From the NCBI GenBank assembly GCA_910588505.1, contig CAJUPQ010000020.1, forward strand, positions 1 to 47,645: a stretch of 47,645 bases of DNA, written 5' to 3'. Positions 16,430 to 24,162 of the stretch are shown here, piece by piece (position 1 is the first letter of the stretch; each line of letters begins with the position of its first letter). The notes beneath the pieces are model-generated. The model had not been told where the DNA came from. It worked only from the letters and a program-made list of their open reading frames with translations, and made no database searches. A program made the translations under genes and the position numbers. The DNA is from an uncultured Hungatella sp. (GTDB lineage: Bacteria > Bacillota > Clostridia > Lachnospirales > Lachnospiraceae).

Positions 16430-18022
16430 ATGTACGAAGATAACAGAAGTGAAGGGTTTGACGGCAATGGAAGTCCTGATAACCATAGAGCAGAGGAAAC
16501 AACACCTAATTTTGTCATGAGGGATACTCCTTCTTCGGGGGTCTCTCAGCCAAGGGACGGTTATGGACAGCAGCCCTACAGCCCTATGAACCAGAACAGT
16601 CAGCCGGGAGCCTATGGCGGCAATCCCGGTCAGATGGATAACCGCCAGCCGTTTGGAGGATTTCAGAATCAGCAGAACCAGGCAGCGACAGGGTATCAGA
16701 TGGCAAACGGACAGAACGGCCCTGATTCCGGAGCGGATAACAGCAGGAAGAAGTCCGGTAAACATCGGGGCATGGCTTCTAAAGTGGCAGGTATCACGGC
16801 GGCAGCTCTTCTCTTTGGAGTGGTATCCGGCGGGACTATGGTGGGGGTCAACAAGATCGCGGATTCTTTTAAGGCAGAACCAACCTACCCGCAGGTAAGC
16901 CAGGCGGAGACACAGGCTCCCGTCACGTCGGCGGAGACAATGCCCAGCACATCATCCGCGTTTCCGTCAGTGGGCAACGCGGTGGCCATGGATGTGTCTG
17001 CCATAGTGGAAAATGCCATGCCGTCCATTGTAGCTATTAACAATACCACGGTTTATCAGAGCAATGCCTGGTTTGGCCTGCCCCAGACGTACGAGGTGCC
17101 AAGCAGCGGTTCCGGTATTATTGTGGGGCAGAATGACGAGGAGCTCCTTATTGTGACCAACAACCATGTGGTGGAGGATACCACCAGCATGTCCGTGGTA
17201 TTTATTGATAATACTTCGGTCAGCGCGGCGATCAAAGGCACGGACGCGGATCTGGATCTGGCGGTTATTGCGGTTTCTCTGAAAGATATTCCGGCGGAGA
17301 CTCTGGGAAAGATCAGCGTCGCTACCCTGGGCAACTCAGACGAGCTGAAGATGGGACAGGGAGTGATCGCTATAGGCAATGCCCTGGGACACGGGCAGTC
17401 TGTAACCGTGGGATACATCAGCGCTCTGGACCGGGAAGTGACGACTGATGGCTCAACCACCAGAAATCTTCTACAGACTGACGCGGCCATTAATCCGGGC
17501 AACAGCGGCGGCGCGCTTTTAAATATGAAGGGAGAAGTTATCGGCATCAACGCGGCAAAGTATTCATCCACAGACGTGGAGGGAGTTGGGTACGCCATTC
17601 CGATCTCTAAAGTGGAGGATATCATCAGTTCCCTTATGACCAAGAGGACCAGAGGCGAAGTGGTAGCGGAAGGCAAGGAAGGCTATCTAGGGATCCAGGG
17701 CTTTACGGTTGAGGACAGCATGGTGAAGCAGCTGGGGATGCCGTCAGGAATCTTTGTATCCGGGATTATCGAAGGCGGCGCGGCTTCTAAGACGGATCTG
17801 CGGGAAAAGGATATTATCACGAAATTTGACGATCAGACCGTAAGGACAATGGCTAGTTTGCAGCAGCTGCTGAAATACTACCAGGAAGGAGAAACAGTAA
17901 ATATGACTGTGCAGTCTCTGGAAAATGGGGAGTATGTTGAGCGGACTGTGGAGATTACTTTGGGAGGGAGGAATACGTTGGGGGATGAGAACGCTGCCGG
18001 TGGACAGACGGGGACTCCGTGA
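16430..18022 (+). CDS. HtrA/DegP-like membrane-anchored serine protease with PDZ domain
   Basis: A 530-residue protease starting behind AGGAAAGGGG. Residues 1-115 are a Gln/Asn/Gly-rich cytoplasmic tail, about 119-141 a membrane anchor (VAGITAAALLFGVVSGGTMV), and about 180-400 a trypsin-like domain. The catalytic triad is visible: His in TNNHVVED (~245), Asp in DADLDLAVI (~275) and Ser in NPGNSGGALLN (~357). A PDZ domain follows (about 415-505: YLGIQGF, GIFVSGIIEGGAASKTDL, REKDIITKFDDQTV). Such proteases remove misfolded proteins outside the membrane under envelope stress. The direct-repeat promoter upstream fits two-component stress control, which is inference. The gene is alone between terminator-like structures. 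Confidence 0.93.
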   Translation: MYEDNRSEGFDGNGSPDNHRAEETTPNFVMRDTPSSGVSQPRDGYGQQPYSPMNQNSQPGAYGGNPGQMDNRQPFGGFQNQQNQAATGYQMANGQNGPDSGADNSRKKSGKHRGMASKVAGITAAALLFGVVSGGTMVGVNKIADSFKAEPTYPQVSQAETQAPVTSAETMPSTSSAFPSVGNAVAMDVSAIVENAMPSIVAINNTTVYQSNAWFGLPQTYEVPSSGSGIIVGQNDEELLIVTNNHVVEDTTSMSVVFIDNTSVSAAIKGTDADLDLAVIAVSLKDIPAETLGKISVATLGNSDELKMGQGVIAIGNALGHGQSVTVGYISALDREVTTDGSTTRNLLQTDAAINPGNSGGALLNMKGEVIGINAAKYSSTDVEGVGYAIPISKVEDIISSLMTKRTRGEVVAEGKEGYLGIQGFTVEDSMVKQLGMPSGIFVSGIIEGGAASKTDLREKDIITKFDDQTVRTMASLQQLLKYYQEGETVNMTVQSLENGEYVERTVEITLGGRNTLGDENAAGGQTGTP

Positions 18023-18048
18023 AAAGTGATCATGAACGCGGAAAAAAG

Positions 18049-18199
18049 TTGATATATTGTTGAGTGAGCATTGGCGGGGATTATCGTGAGGCCAGTCAGA
18101 GAAGGAGCGATGTCCCGTCCGGGTTCAGATATGCCAAGCATTCCTTCCCTCCCTGGCATCACGACTACCTCGCCTTTTGCTCACTCAATTATATATCAA
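18049..18199 (+). other. 151-bp long-stem element (ncRNA or MITE-like)
   Basis: A 22-bp terminal arm at 18049-18070 pairs with 18178-18199 with one mismatch and one wobble. Inside it GGCGGGG pairs with CCTCGCC and TCGTGA with TCACGA. Further in, GCCAG/CTGGC, GAG/CTC, AAGGA/TCCTT and ATG/CAT stack to a small apical CCC/GGG loop. Nearly the whole segment folds into one rod. It does not carry the SRP RNA or T-box signatures. No clear target duplication flanks it. Confidence 0.5.
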
Positions 18200-18244
18200 A
18201 TTTCAGGTTCTGGACTTGTACTGGAGCCTGAAATTTATTATAAT
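18198..18244 (+). promoter_or_regulatory. Hairpin and TTGTAC-17-TATAAT promoter upstream of clpX
   Basis: AAATTTCAGG (18198-18207) pairs perfectly with CCTGAAATTT (18227-18236). TTGTAC (18216-18221) and TATAAT (18239-18244) are 17 bp apart. A transcript starting near 18251 would meet a strong terminator within about 20 nt, giving either a short RNA or attenuated clpX expression. Confidence 0.5.
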
Positions 18245-18269
18245 GTCCACATAGGCAATGAGCAGTGCG

Positions 18270-18332
18270 AAAAAAGATAAACAAAAAGCTGCGTTGCGTT
18301 GGCACGTAAGCAGCTTTTTGTTTATCTTTTTT
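18270..18332 (+). terminator. Perfect 23-bp stem bidirectional terminator / attenuator
   Basis: An A6 tract, GATAAACAAAAAGCTGC and its exact complement enclose a 17-nt loop, ending in T6. It works on both strands. Its position between the best promoter and the clpX start (18414) makes it a possible attenuator rather than only the end of htrA transcription. Confidence 0.8.
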
Positions 18333-18413
18333 CATAGGGCGAAGCCTGTGAGCGAGATGGAGCGGAGCGGAATCGAGCGCCCCCCACACATAAAAGAATA
18401 GGAGACTCAAACC

Positions 18414-19808
18414 TTGGAAGAAAAAGACACAACCCAAACCCCACCCAACCCCCCGGAAGACGAATACGAGAAAATCTGTTACATCTGTCGCCGTCCGGAG
18501 AGCAAAGCTGGATCCATGATACAGATGCCGGGCAATATGAACCTCTGTCACGACTGTATGCAAAAAGCATTTGACGCCGTGACCAAAAGCGGCATGGATC
18601 TGTCTCAGATCCAAAACATGCCGTACATGAACATGAACCTAAACGATTTTGCCAATATGAAACTGCCCAATACAGAGATCCCACAGAAAAAGCGGATCAA
18701 GAAGAAATCCGCCCAAGCCCCTGCTCCATCCTTTAACATAAAAGACATCCCTGCTCCTCACAAGATAAAGAGCAGTCTGGATGAATATGTCATCGGTCAG
18801 GAGCAGGCTAAGAAGGTCATGGCGGTGGCTGTCTACAATCACTACAAGCGGGTATTTTACAAAGACTCTCCGGAGGCTCCGGGGGAGGAGGATATCCGCA
18901 TAGAAAAATCCAACATCCTTATGATTGGCCCAACGGGAAGCGGGAAGACCTATCTGGTGAAGACTTTGGCCCGCCTTCTTGACGTGCCGCTGGCCATTGC
19001 GGACGCCACGGCCCTGACCGAGGCAGGGTATATTGGCGATGACATCGAGAGCGTGGTATCCAAACTTCTGGCTGCGGCGGACAATGATGTGGAAAAAGCC
19101 GAACGGGGAATCATTTTTATTGATGAGATCGATAAGATCGCCAAAAAGAAAAGTACCAACACCAGGGATGTCAGCGGAGAGTCTGTGCAGCAGGAGCTGT
19201 TAAAGCTTTTAGAAGGAAGCGTGGTGGAGGTGCCTGTGGGGTCTAACCAGAAAAACGCGCTCACACCTATGGCTACAGTCAACACGGACAACATCCTTTT
19301 TATCTGCGGCGGAGCGTTTCCGGATCTGGAAGATATTATCAAACAGCGGCTGAATAAGACTTCATCCATTGGATTTAAGGCGGAGCTGAAAGATAAGTAT
19401 GACGATGATCCGGATATCTTAAGTCATGTAGTCAACAAGGATCTGCGTACCTTTGGCATGATCCCCGAATTTTTGGGGCGTCTTCCTGTGGTGGTCACTT
19501 TGCAGAAGCTGACCTCTCCCATGCTGGTGGAGATCTTGAAACGTCCGAAAAATGCCATTGTAAAACAGTATATCAAGCTGTTGGCTTTGGATGAGGTAAA
19601 ACTGGTGTTTGAGGAGGAGGCTCTGGAATGGATCGCCCGGGAGGCACTGGAAAGGGAGACGGGGGCCAGAGCGCTCCGGGCTATTATGGAGGAATTTATG
19701 CTTGATATCATGTTTGAAGTTCCAAAAGATCCCGGCATCGGAACCGTGGTCATCACCAGGGGATACCTGGAAAAAAACGGCGGACCGCGGATTGAGATGC
19801 GGGGATAA
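18414..19808 (+). CDS. clpX: ClpX-type AAA+ unfoldase (divergent paralogue)
   Basis: A 464-residue protein starting at TTG behind AGGAG. The N-terminal zinc domain has Cys22, Cys25, Cys45 and Cys48. The AAA+ core has Walker A GPTGSGKT (~171), pore loop GYIGDD (GYVG in most ClpX), Walker B IIFIDEID (~232) and the ClpP-binding IGF loop (SSIGFKAEL). The RKH-loop insertion typical of ClpX is shortened (KKSTNTRDVSGESV). It should unfold substrates and feed ClpP, although no clpP or lon is adjacent. Standard clpX usually sits beside clpP, so this may be a second copy; other parts of the genome were not seen. A strong hairpin precedes it. Confidence 0.88.
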   Translation: MEEKDTTQTPPNPPEDEYEKICYICRRPESKAGSMIQMPGNMNLCHDCMQKAFDAVTKSGMDLSQIQNMPYMNMNLNDFANMKLPNTEIPQKKRIKKKSAQAPAPSFNIKDIPAPHKIKSSLDEYVIGQEQAKKVMAVAVYNHYKRVFYKDSPEAPGEEDIRIEKSNILMIGPTGSGKTYLVKTLARLLDVPLAIADATALTEAGYIGDDIESVVSKLLAAADNDVEKAERGIIFIDEIDKIAKKKSTNTRDVSGESVQQELLKLLEGSVVEVPVGSNQKNALTPMATVNTDNILFICGGAFPDLEDIIKQRLNKTSSIGFKAELKDKYDDDPDILSHVVNKDLRTFGMIPEFLGRLPVVVTLQKLTSPMLVEILKRPKNAIVKQYIKLLALDEVKLVFEEEALEWIAREALERETGARALRAIMEEFMLDIMFEVPKDPGIGTVVITRGYLEKNGGPRIEMRG

Positions 19809-19836
19809 GGGCAGGTTACAGCATGGACTCTGCCCT

Positions 19837-21585
19837 CTAATCACGAAGAGAAAGAAACGAGTCATACAGATCCAGAGTGCCGTAGCCCCACTCCCGGTTA
19901 GGGTATGTGTAGTTTGGATTTCGGTTTGCACCCCGGATAAGCGTAGCCTTTACAAGGTCGCTGCCAATGGTGGGATAAGCTCCTGTGGGATACTGCTTTG
20001 AGTAGATATTAGCCACAGCCCCCGCCACATGGGCGGCAGCTACTGAGGAGCCGGTCATGCGGATCATGGGATAGACGCCGGGGACAGACGAGATTCCTGG
20101 ACCGTACACATCCACCCCGGGGGCTGCCAGGTCCGGCTTTGTGCGCCCGTCCCGGGTGTAGCCTCTGCTGGAGTGGATAAAAAGGCTTCCGTCCATATGG
20201 TTGTAGGTGCTGACTGTTATGGGGAACTCCGAGTTTCCCGGAGCTACGATGGTGGTGTAAGGGTCTGCCTGGAGGAAATACGTGTCCGGAGATACGAACC
20301 CTTCAATAGGAAGCCACATATGGTAGATACCGGAAAACGTGATGGTGGGGTAGACCCGGATCCTCCATATGCCCGGAGTGGGGGCGATAAAACGTAGCAG
20401 AGCAAGATAGCTGCTCTGAAATCCTAACGTGGTGGCATAGGAGACGGAGATGGTGGTGGGCTCCAGGGAAAAGCTGATGGTGGTTTCTTTGTTGAGACTT
20501 AAGGGGATTCTCTGGACAGCCTCCCCTGCAGGGGAGACAAAGCCCACAGTGTAGATTTCCGGGGAGTTGGCCCACAGCTCGATGGCGAATCCCTTTTCCC
20601 CCTCCCCCACCCGCAGTTCCACCTCGTTATAATCCGAATACCCTCCTGCAGGTCCGTTTACCTGTCCAAGGTGGTGGTGGCGGAGCCCGGCCTCATTGCC
20701 GGCGGGGCATACGGCGGCAACGCCCATAAAGGCTCGGAGGCTGTTTAAGACCTCTCCCACCGGGGCCGCGCCGCTGTGGCCCCCATGGTTGGTGCCAAGG
20801 CCCAGGCAGATGACCAGAGGCATGCGGTGGCGGCGGGCCAGAAGCGCTAAGTAGGTAATCCCCATCATGATATCATTGCTCTGATAGGCATCCGCGTTAT
20901 CCGGTATCATGTAATACTGCCGCAGGTATTGTTTGGCAGGCTTAAGTTTTACCACACCCAGATGGCATAAAGGGGCGGCCCCCACAAAGCTCATGGAAGC
21001 CTCATATCTGCCGGCGGCGATTCCTGCCAGAAAGGTTCCGTGGCCGTTTGGATCTGTGGCCGGGACCATGTCAAGAGGGGCGTCGCTTTCCAAGGCTTTG
21101 TCGATATCCTGGGCAGTATATTCTTTTCCGTAAAGGAACGGAAACAGGAAAGGGCGGTTGCCTGTCAGCTCGAACCCTCCGTTTTCGGCAGTCTGATCCC
21201 ACATCCCCAGGATTCTGGTTGTTCCGTCAAGGTTGCGGAACAGGGGATTTTGGTAATCGATCCCTGTGTCAATAAGCCCTACGATAACTCCTTCGCCATT
21301 GGAACCTAAAGCAGGATGGCGGAACGTGGGGATGATCCCGGAGGCCTCCATGCTGGTGGTGTCCATCAAGCCAAAGAGCGCCGGGATAGATTCATAGGAG
21401 TGGTTGGGCACGCTTAACGGCAGCGCCTCGCTTAAGGGGACGTGATACACAACATAGGATTCATTGACATAACTAATACAGTCAGTCCCCAGAGTGTCAG
21501 CCAGTTCCTCCAGGGAGGCGGCGTTGTGGCGGTAGATAAAGTCGGCGTAGTCCTGGCCGGCTACATTGGCGGTGCAGTCGCTCAT
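19837..21585 (-). CDS. Csp-type subtilisin-like protease (S8)
   Basis: A 582-residue subtilase without signal peptide. The triad is complete: Asp106 (VGLIDTGID), His182 (DPNGHGTFLAG) and Ser514 (MTGSSVAAAHVAG), with oxyanion Asn in CPAGNEAG. A long insertion of about 300 residues between His and Ser, with jelly-roll-like strands, matches the Csp germination proteases of clostridia. These process the cortex hydrolase pro-SleC or act as pseudoprotease germinant sensors. Since all catalytic residues remain, an active CspB-like role is more likely than a CspC-like pseudoprotease. The substrate is inferred. On the minus strand TATAAT (21619-21614) precedes it. It is divergent from lspA and convergent with clpX. 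Confidence 0.87.
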   Translation of the reverse strand: MSDCTANVAGQDYADFIYRHNAASLEELADTLGTDCISYVNESYVVYHVPLSEALPLSVPNHSYESIPALFGLMDTTSMEASGIIPTFRHPALGSNGEGVIVGLIDTGIDYQNPLFRNLDGTTRILGMWDQTAENGGFELTGNRPFLFPFLYGKEYTAQDIDKALESDAPLDMVPATDPNGHGTFLAGIAAGRYEASMSFVGAAPLCHLGVVKLKPAKQYLRQYYMIPDNADAYQSNDIMMGITYLALLARRHRMPLVICLGLGTNHGGHSGAAPVGEVLNSLRAFMGVAAVCPAGNEAGLRHHHLGQVNGPAGGYSDYNEVELRVGEGEKGFAIELWANSPEIYTVGFVSPAGEAVQRIPLSLNKETTISFSLEPTTISVSYATTLGFQSSYLALLRFIAPTPGIWRIRVYPTITFSGIYHMWLPIEGFVSPDTYFLQADPYTTIVAPGNSEFPITVSTYNHMDGSLFIHSSRGYTRDGRTKPDLAAPGVDVYGPGISSVPGVYPMIRMTGSSVAAAHVAGAVANIYSKQYPTGAYPTIGSDLVKATLIRGANRNPNYTYPNREWGYGTLDLYDSFLSLRD

Positions 21586-21643
21586 AGCTGAGATCCTGAA
21601 AAGGGTTTTCTTTATTATATGCAGAAAATGAATGAGAACCTAC

Positions 21644-21672
21644 TGGACGGAAAAAGATAATCATAGTACAAT
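21644..21672 (+). promoter_or_regulatory. Promoter of lspA
   Basis: TGGACG (21644-21649), 17-bp spacer, TACAAT (21667-21672), 31 bp before ATG 21704. It lies back-to-back with the csp-side TATAAT on the other strand. Confidence 0.5.
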
Positions 21673-21703
21673 AAACTAACGGAATAAAGAAAGGAGTTTC
21701 ATT

Positions 21704-22189
21704 ATGGGGTTTTTACTATTGATTCTTACAATCCTGCTGATCGATCTGGGGATAAAGTCTGTTATTGAGGAAGGCGATCCGGCCAGATTTCCAAGGGAGC
21801 TGGAGGGGACGGGGGGCCTTGTTATGCTTCACAAAAAGCATAACGACGGATTGCCCATGGGGGCGTTCAGAGATAAGCCGGAGTTCGTTAAAAATGTGCC
21901 GCTTATGGTGTTGTCCGCCGTGGCGGGTATCTTTTTCTGGCTGTATCCAAAGAAAGGCCACCTGGCGGAAAAGCTGGGGACCAGTCTGGTTTTGGGCGGA
22001 GGCTTAAGCAACGTGTACGACCGGGTGAAGAGAGGCTTTGTGGTAGATTATTTCAGCATTCAGTATAGAAAGTTAAAGAAAGTTGTATTTAATGTAGGGG
22101 ATATCTGTATTTTTGCCGGGGCATTGATCCTGCTGGCCGCGGAGATCATGGGTAACAGTTCAGGTAGGTCTGCGCGTTCACCGCGCTGA
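21704..22189 (+). CDS. lspA: Signal peptidase II (lipoprotein signal peptidase), divergent
   Basis: A 161-residue aspartyl membrane protease that cleaves lipoprotein signal peptides after lipid attachment. It starts behind AAGAAAGGAG. Membrane helices lie at about 2-18, 64-82, 92-104 and 130-148. The family motifs are present in altered form: DLGIKS at the end of helix 1, HNDGLPMGAF (usual HNxGAAF), SNVYDRVKRGFVVDYF with catalytic Asp115, and FNVGD with catalytic Asp133. The last dozen residues (GNSSGRSARSPR) are encoded by the left end of the palindromic repeat element at 22154, so the original C-terminus was replaced. The flavoprotein lipoprotein at 34299 is a possible substrate. Confidence 0.88.
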   Translation: MGFLLLILTILLIDLGIKSVIEEGDPARFPRELEGTGGLVMLHKKHNDGLPMGAFRDKPEFVKNVPLMVLSAVAGIFFWLYPKKGHLAEKLGTSLVLGGGLSNVYDRVKRGFVVDYFSIQYRKLKKVVFNVGDICIFAGALILLAAEIMGNSSGRSARSPR

Positions 22190-22285
22190 CCGTACGAAAA
22201 CATAATGGTAGCAGGCATCCGGCCCCATCGCGAAGCGATTTTCATGGCCGGATGTGTAACAGTTCAAGGGCTATCTGAACTGTTG
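22154..22285 (+). repeat. Palindromic three-hairpin repeat element, copy 1
   Basis: Its ends are inverted repeats (AACAGTTCAGGTAG at the left against CTATCTGAACTGTT at the right). Three hairpins lie inside: GGTCTGCGCG/CGCGCTGACC, CATCCGGCC/GGCCGGATG with apical ATCGC-GAA-GCGAT, and AACAGTTCA/TGAACTGTT. About 114 of 135 positions match copy 2 at 39933 by eye. It begins inside lspA and supplies its stop codon. Confidence 0.85.
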
Positions 22286-22314
22286 CGATTATGGAAACCA
22301 TAAAAGAGCGGTAG

Positions 22315-22355
22315 ACGGCTGGATAATTGACAAACCAGCCGTTATCAGGTACAAT
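22315..22355 (+). promoter_or_regulatory. Consensus promoter with dyad over the -35
   Basis: TTGACA (22327-22332), 17-bp spacer, TACAAT (22350-22355). ACGGCTGG and CCAGCCGT (about 22314-22321 and 22334-22341) flank the -35 as an inverted repeat and could be an operator for the gene at 22392. Confidence 0.75.
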
Positions 22356-22391
22356 AGCACCTAAAAAATAAATATATAAGGAGTGATCTTT

Positions 22392-23681
22392 TTGGATTCG
22401 AGTGACGTCATACAGTTGCTTGTGTTAGTTATGTTATTGGCATTATCCGCATTTTTTTCATCATCGGAAACAGCTCTTACCACGGTAAACAAAATAAGGG
22501 TCCGGACTCTGGCAGAATCCGGAGTGGAGCGGGCGGTGGTCCTGTCAAAGGTGATCGAGCAGCAGAGTAAGATGTTAAGCGCGATCTTGATCGGCAATAA
22601 TATCGTCAACCTGTCGGCATCATCCCTGCTTACGACCTTGACCATAAAGGTTTTTGGAAATAAGGCGATCGGAATAGCCACCGGCGTTCTGACCCTGCTG
22701 ATCCTGGTTTTTGGGGAGATCACCCCCAAGACGTTGTCCACCATCTCGGCTGAGACCATGGCATTGAGGAGCGCCGGGATCATATACGGACTGATGTGGA
22801 TCCTTACTCCGGTTATCGCGGTGGTCAACAAGCTTTCACTGGGCGTGCTGATGCTCATGAAGGTGGATCCCAATAAAAGACAGGAGATGATCACAGAGGA
22901 TGAGCTGCGCACCATCGTGGAGGTGAGCCATGAGGAGGGCGTTATTGAGACCGAAGAGAAAAAGATGATTAACAATGTGTTTGATTTTGGGGATTCCCTG
23001 GCCAAGGATATCATGGTACCCAGGATCGACATGACCTTTGTTGATGTGGAAGCCACTTACGAGGAACTGCTTGACATTTTCAGAAAAGAAAAATACACCC
23101 GTATCCCGGTTTATGAGAATAATACGGATAATGTGATCGGCGTTATCAACGTAAAAGATCTTCTTTTGATTGATGACCACAAAGAGTTTCATATCCGCGA
23201 ACATATGCGAAAACCCCTGTTTACCTATGAGTACAAGAAGACTGCGGAGCTTATGGTGGAGATGCGGGGGACGTTTAAAAATATTGTTATCGTCCTGGAT
23301 GAATACGGCGCCACGGCAGGGCTTATTACGCTGGAAGACATGCTGGAGGAGATCGTGGGAGAACTTCGGGATGAATTTGATGAGGATGAGGAGGAGAGCT
23401 TGGTTGAGACAGAGCCGGGGATCTACTGTGTGGCGGGAGGCATGAAGCTGAATGATATCAATGACCGCCTGGGACTGGAGCTGGAGTCAGAGGATTATGA
23501 TTCTGTGGGAGGCCTTATTATTGGCCTTTTGGATCATCTTCCCGACGAGGGCGAGGAAGTATGCGACAAGGGGATCCGCTTTGTGGTGGAGACTGTAGAT
23601 AAGAATCGGATTGATAAGATACGCATGATTTTACCTGCCCGTGAATCGGAGGAGGACAAGGAACCTGCCGCCGCGGTCTAG
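22392..23681 (+). CDS. CNNM/CorC-type membrane protein with CBS pair
   Basis: A 429-residue protein. The start is taken as TTG 22392, 8 nt after AAGGAG; an upstream in-frame GTG at 22383 overlaps that site. The N-terminal DUF21/CNNM domain has about four hydrophobic segments (residues 5-150). It is followed by two CBS domains (MVPRIDMTFVDVEATYEELL...YTRIPVYENNTDNVIGVINVKDLL, and HMRKPLFTYEYKKTAELM...VLDEYGATAGLITLEDMLEEIVGEL) and a C-terminal CorC/HlyC transporter-associated domain. Such proteins are linked to magnesium or cobalt efflux and adenylate sensing through CBS. The old name hemolysin is not supported by any toxin feature. It has its own strong promoter and ends convergent with the next gene. 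Confidence 0.92.
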   Translation: MDSSDVIQLLVLVMLLALSAFFSSSETALTTVNKIRVRTLAESGVERAVVLSKVIEQQSKMLSAILIGNNIVNLSASSLLTTLTIKVFGNKAIGIATGVLTLLILVFGEITPKTLSTISAETMALRSAGIIYGLMWILTPVIAVVNKLSLGVLMLMKVDPNKRQEMITEDELRTIVEVSHEEGVIETEEKKMINNVFDFGDSLAKDIMVPRIDMTFVDVEATYEELLDIFRKEKYTRIPVYENNTDNVIGVINVKDLLLIDDHKEFHIREHMRKPLFTYEYKKTAELMVEMRGTFKNIVIVLDEYGATAGLITLEDMLEEIVGELRDEFDEDEEESLVETEPGIYCVAGGMKLNDINDRLGLELESEDYDSVGGLIIGLLDHLPDEGEEVCDKGIRFVVETVDKNRIDKIRMILPARESEEDKEPAAAV

Positions 23682-23707
23682 AGTTTTCATTCTGACTAAA
23701 CCGCGGC
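23670..23707 (+). terminator. GC hairpin between convergent genes
   Basis: GCCGCGGT (23670-23677, inside the CNNM stop region) pairs with ACCGCGGC (23700-23707). It could serve both converging transcripts. There is no clear T-run, so it is weak as a terminator. Confidence 0.4.
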
Positions 23708-23714
23708 CATGACC

Positions 23715-24077
23715 TTAACTGGATACGCCTCCGATGATCCCGCTCCCTGTGCAGAACGCTAGGGTGGTAAGGAGCTGGGTGGTGTCGGCTGTAAGCCCCT
23801 TGTTGATGACAAAGGATACGGCCAGCAGTACCAGAAAGTAGGAGAGGCCTGCAGAGAGGCCGCAGAAAAATCTCTGCTTTCTGAGACCTTTGCCCATGAG
23901 AAATCCGGCGAGAGCACAGGAGAGAAGGTAGATGGCATTTACTGCCATTTTTACCTGCGATTCCTTTAACCGGAATTTGTAAAGGACAAAAGAAGTAATG
24001 ACCAGCAAAATACCAGACAACAGATAGGAAAATAACAGGGAGCGAAGCAATACCCTGGGAGTGGATGATGTCTCCAT
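23715..24077 (-). CDS. Four-helix membrane protein, TIGR04086-like
   Basis: A 120-residue integral membrane protein behind AAGGAG on the minus strand. Four hydrophobic helices are evident: about 10-33 (LLRSLLFSYLLSGILLVITS), 43-62, 69-90 and 98-118. Composition and its place near the SCIFF/secDF/yajC block match the TIGR04086 family that often accompanies these genes in Firmicutes. That assignment is from memory. Function is unknown. It is divergent from the diguanylate cyclase. GGAACTC and GAGTTCC bound the 85-bp intergenic gap. Confidence 0.75.
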   Translation of the reverse strand: METSSTPRVLLRSLLFSYLLSGILLVITSFVLYKFRLKESQVKMAVNAIYLLSCALAGFLMGKGLRKQRFFCGLSAGLSYFLVLLAVSFVINKGLTADTTQLLTTLAFCTGSGIIGGVSS

Positions 24078-24162
24078 GGGAACTCCTTAATTTTTTCTTG
24101 GTTACACTATATTCGGGAACTGACTTAAATATGTACAAGAGTTCCAACGGGAGAAGTAAGAG

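Noticed and set aside
22143..22300. Target-site duplication for repeat copy 1 (GATCATGG / GATTATGG)
   Set aside because: It is only an imperfect 8-bp likeness, within a coding sequence on one side; not strong enough to claim, unlike the 16-bp repeat at copy 2.
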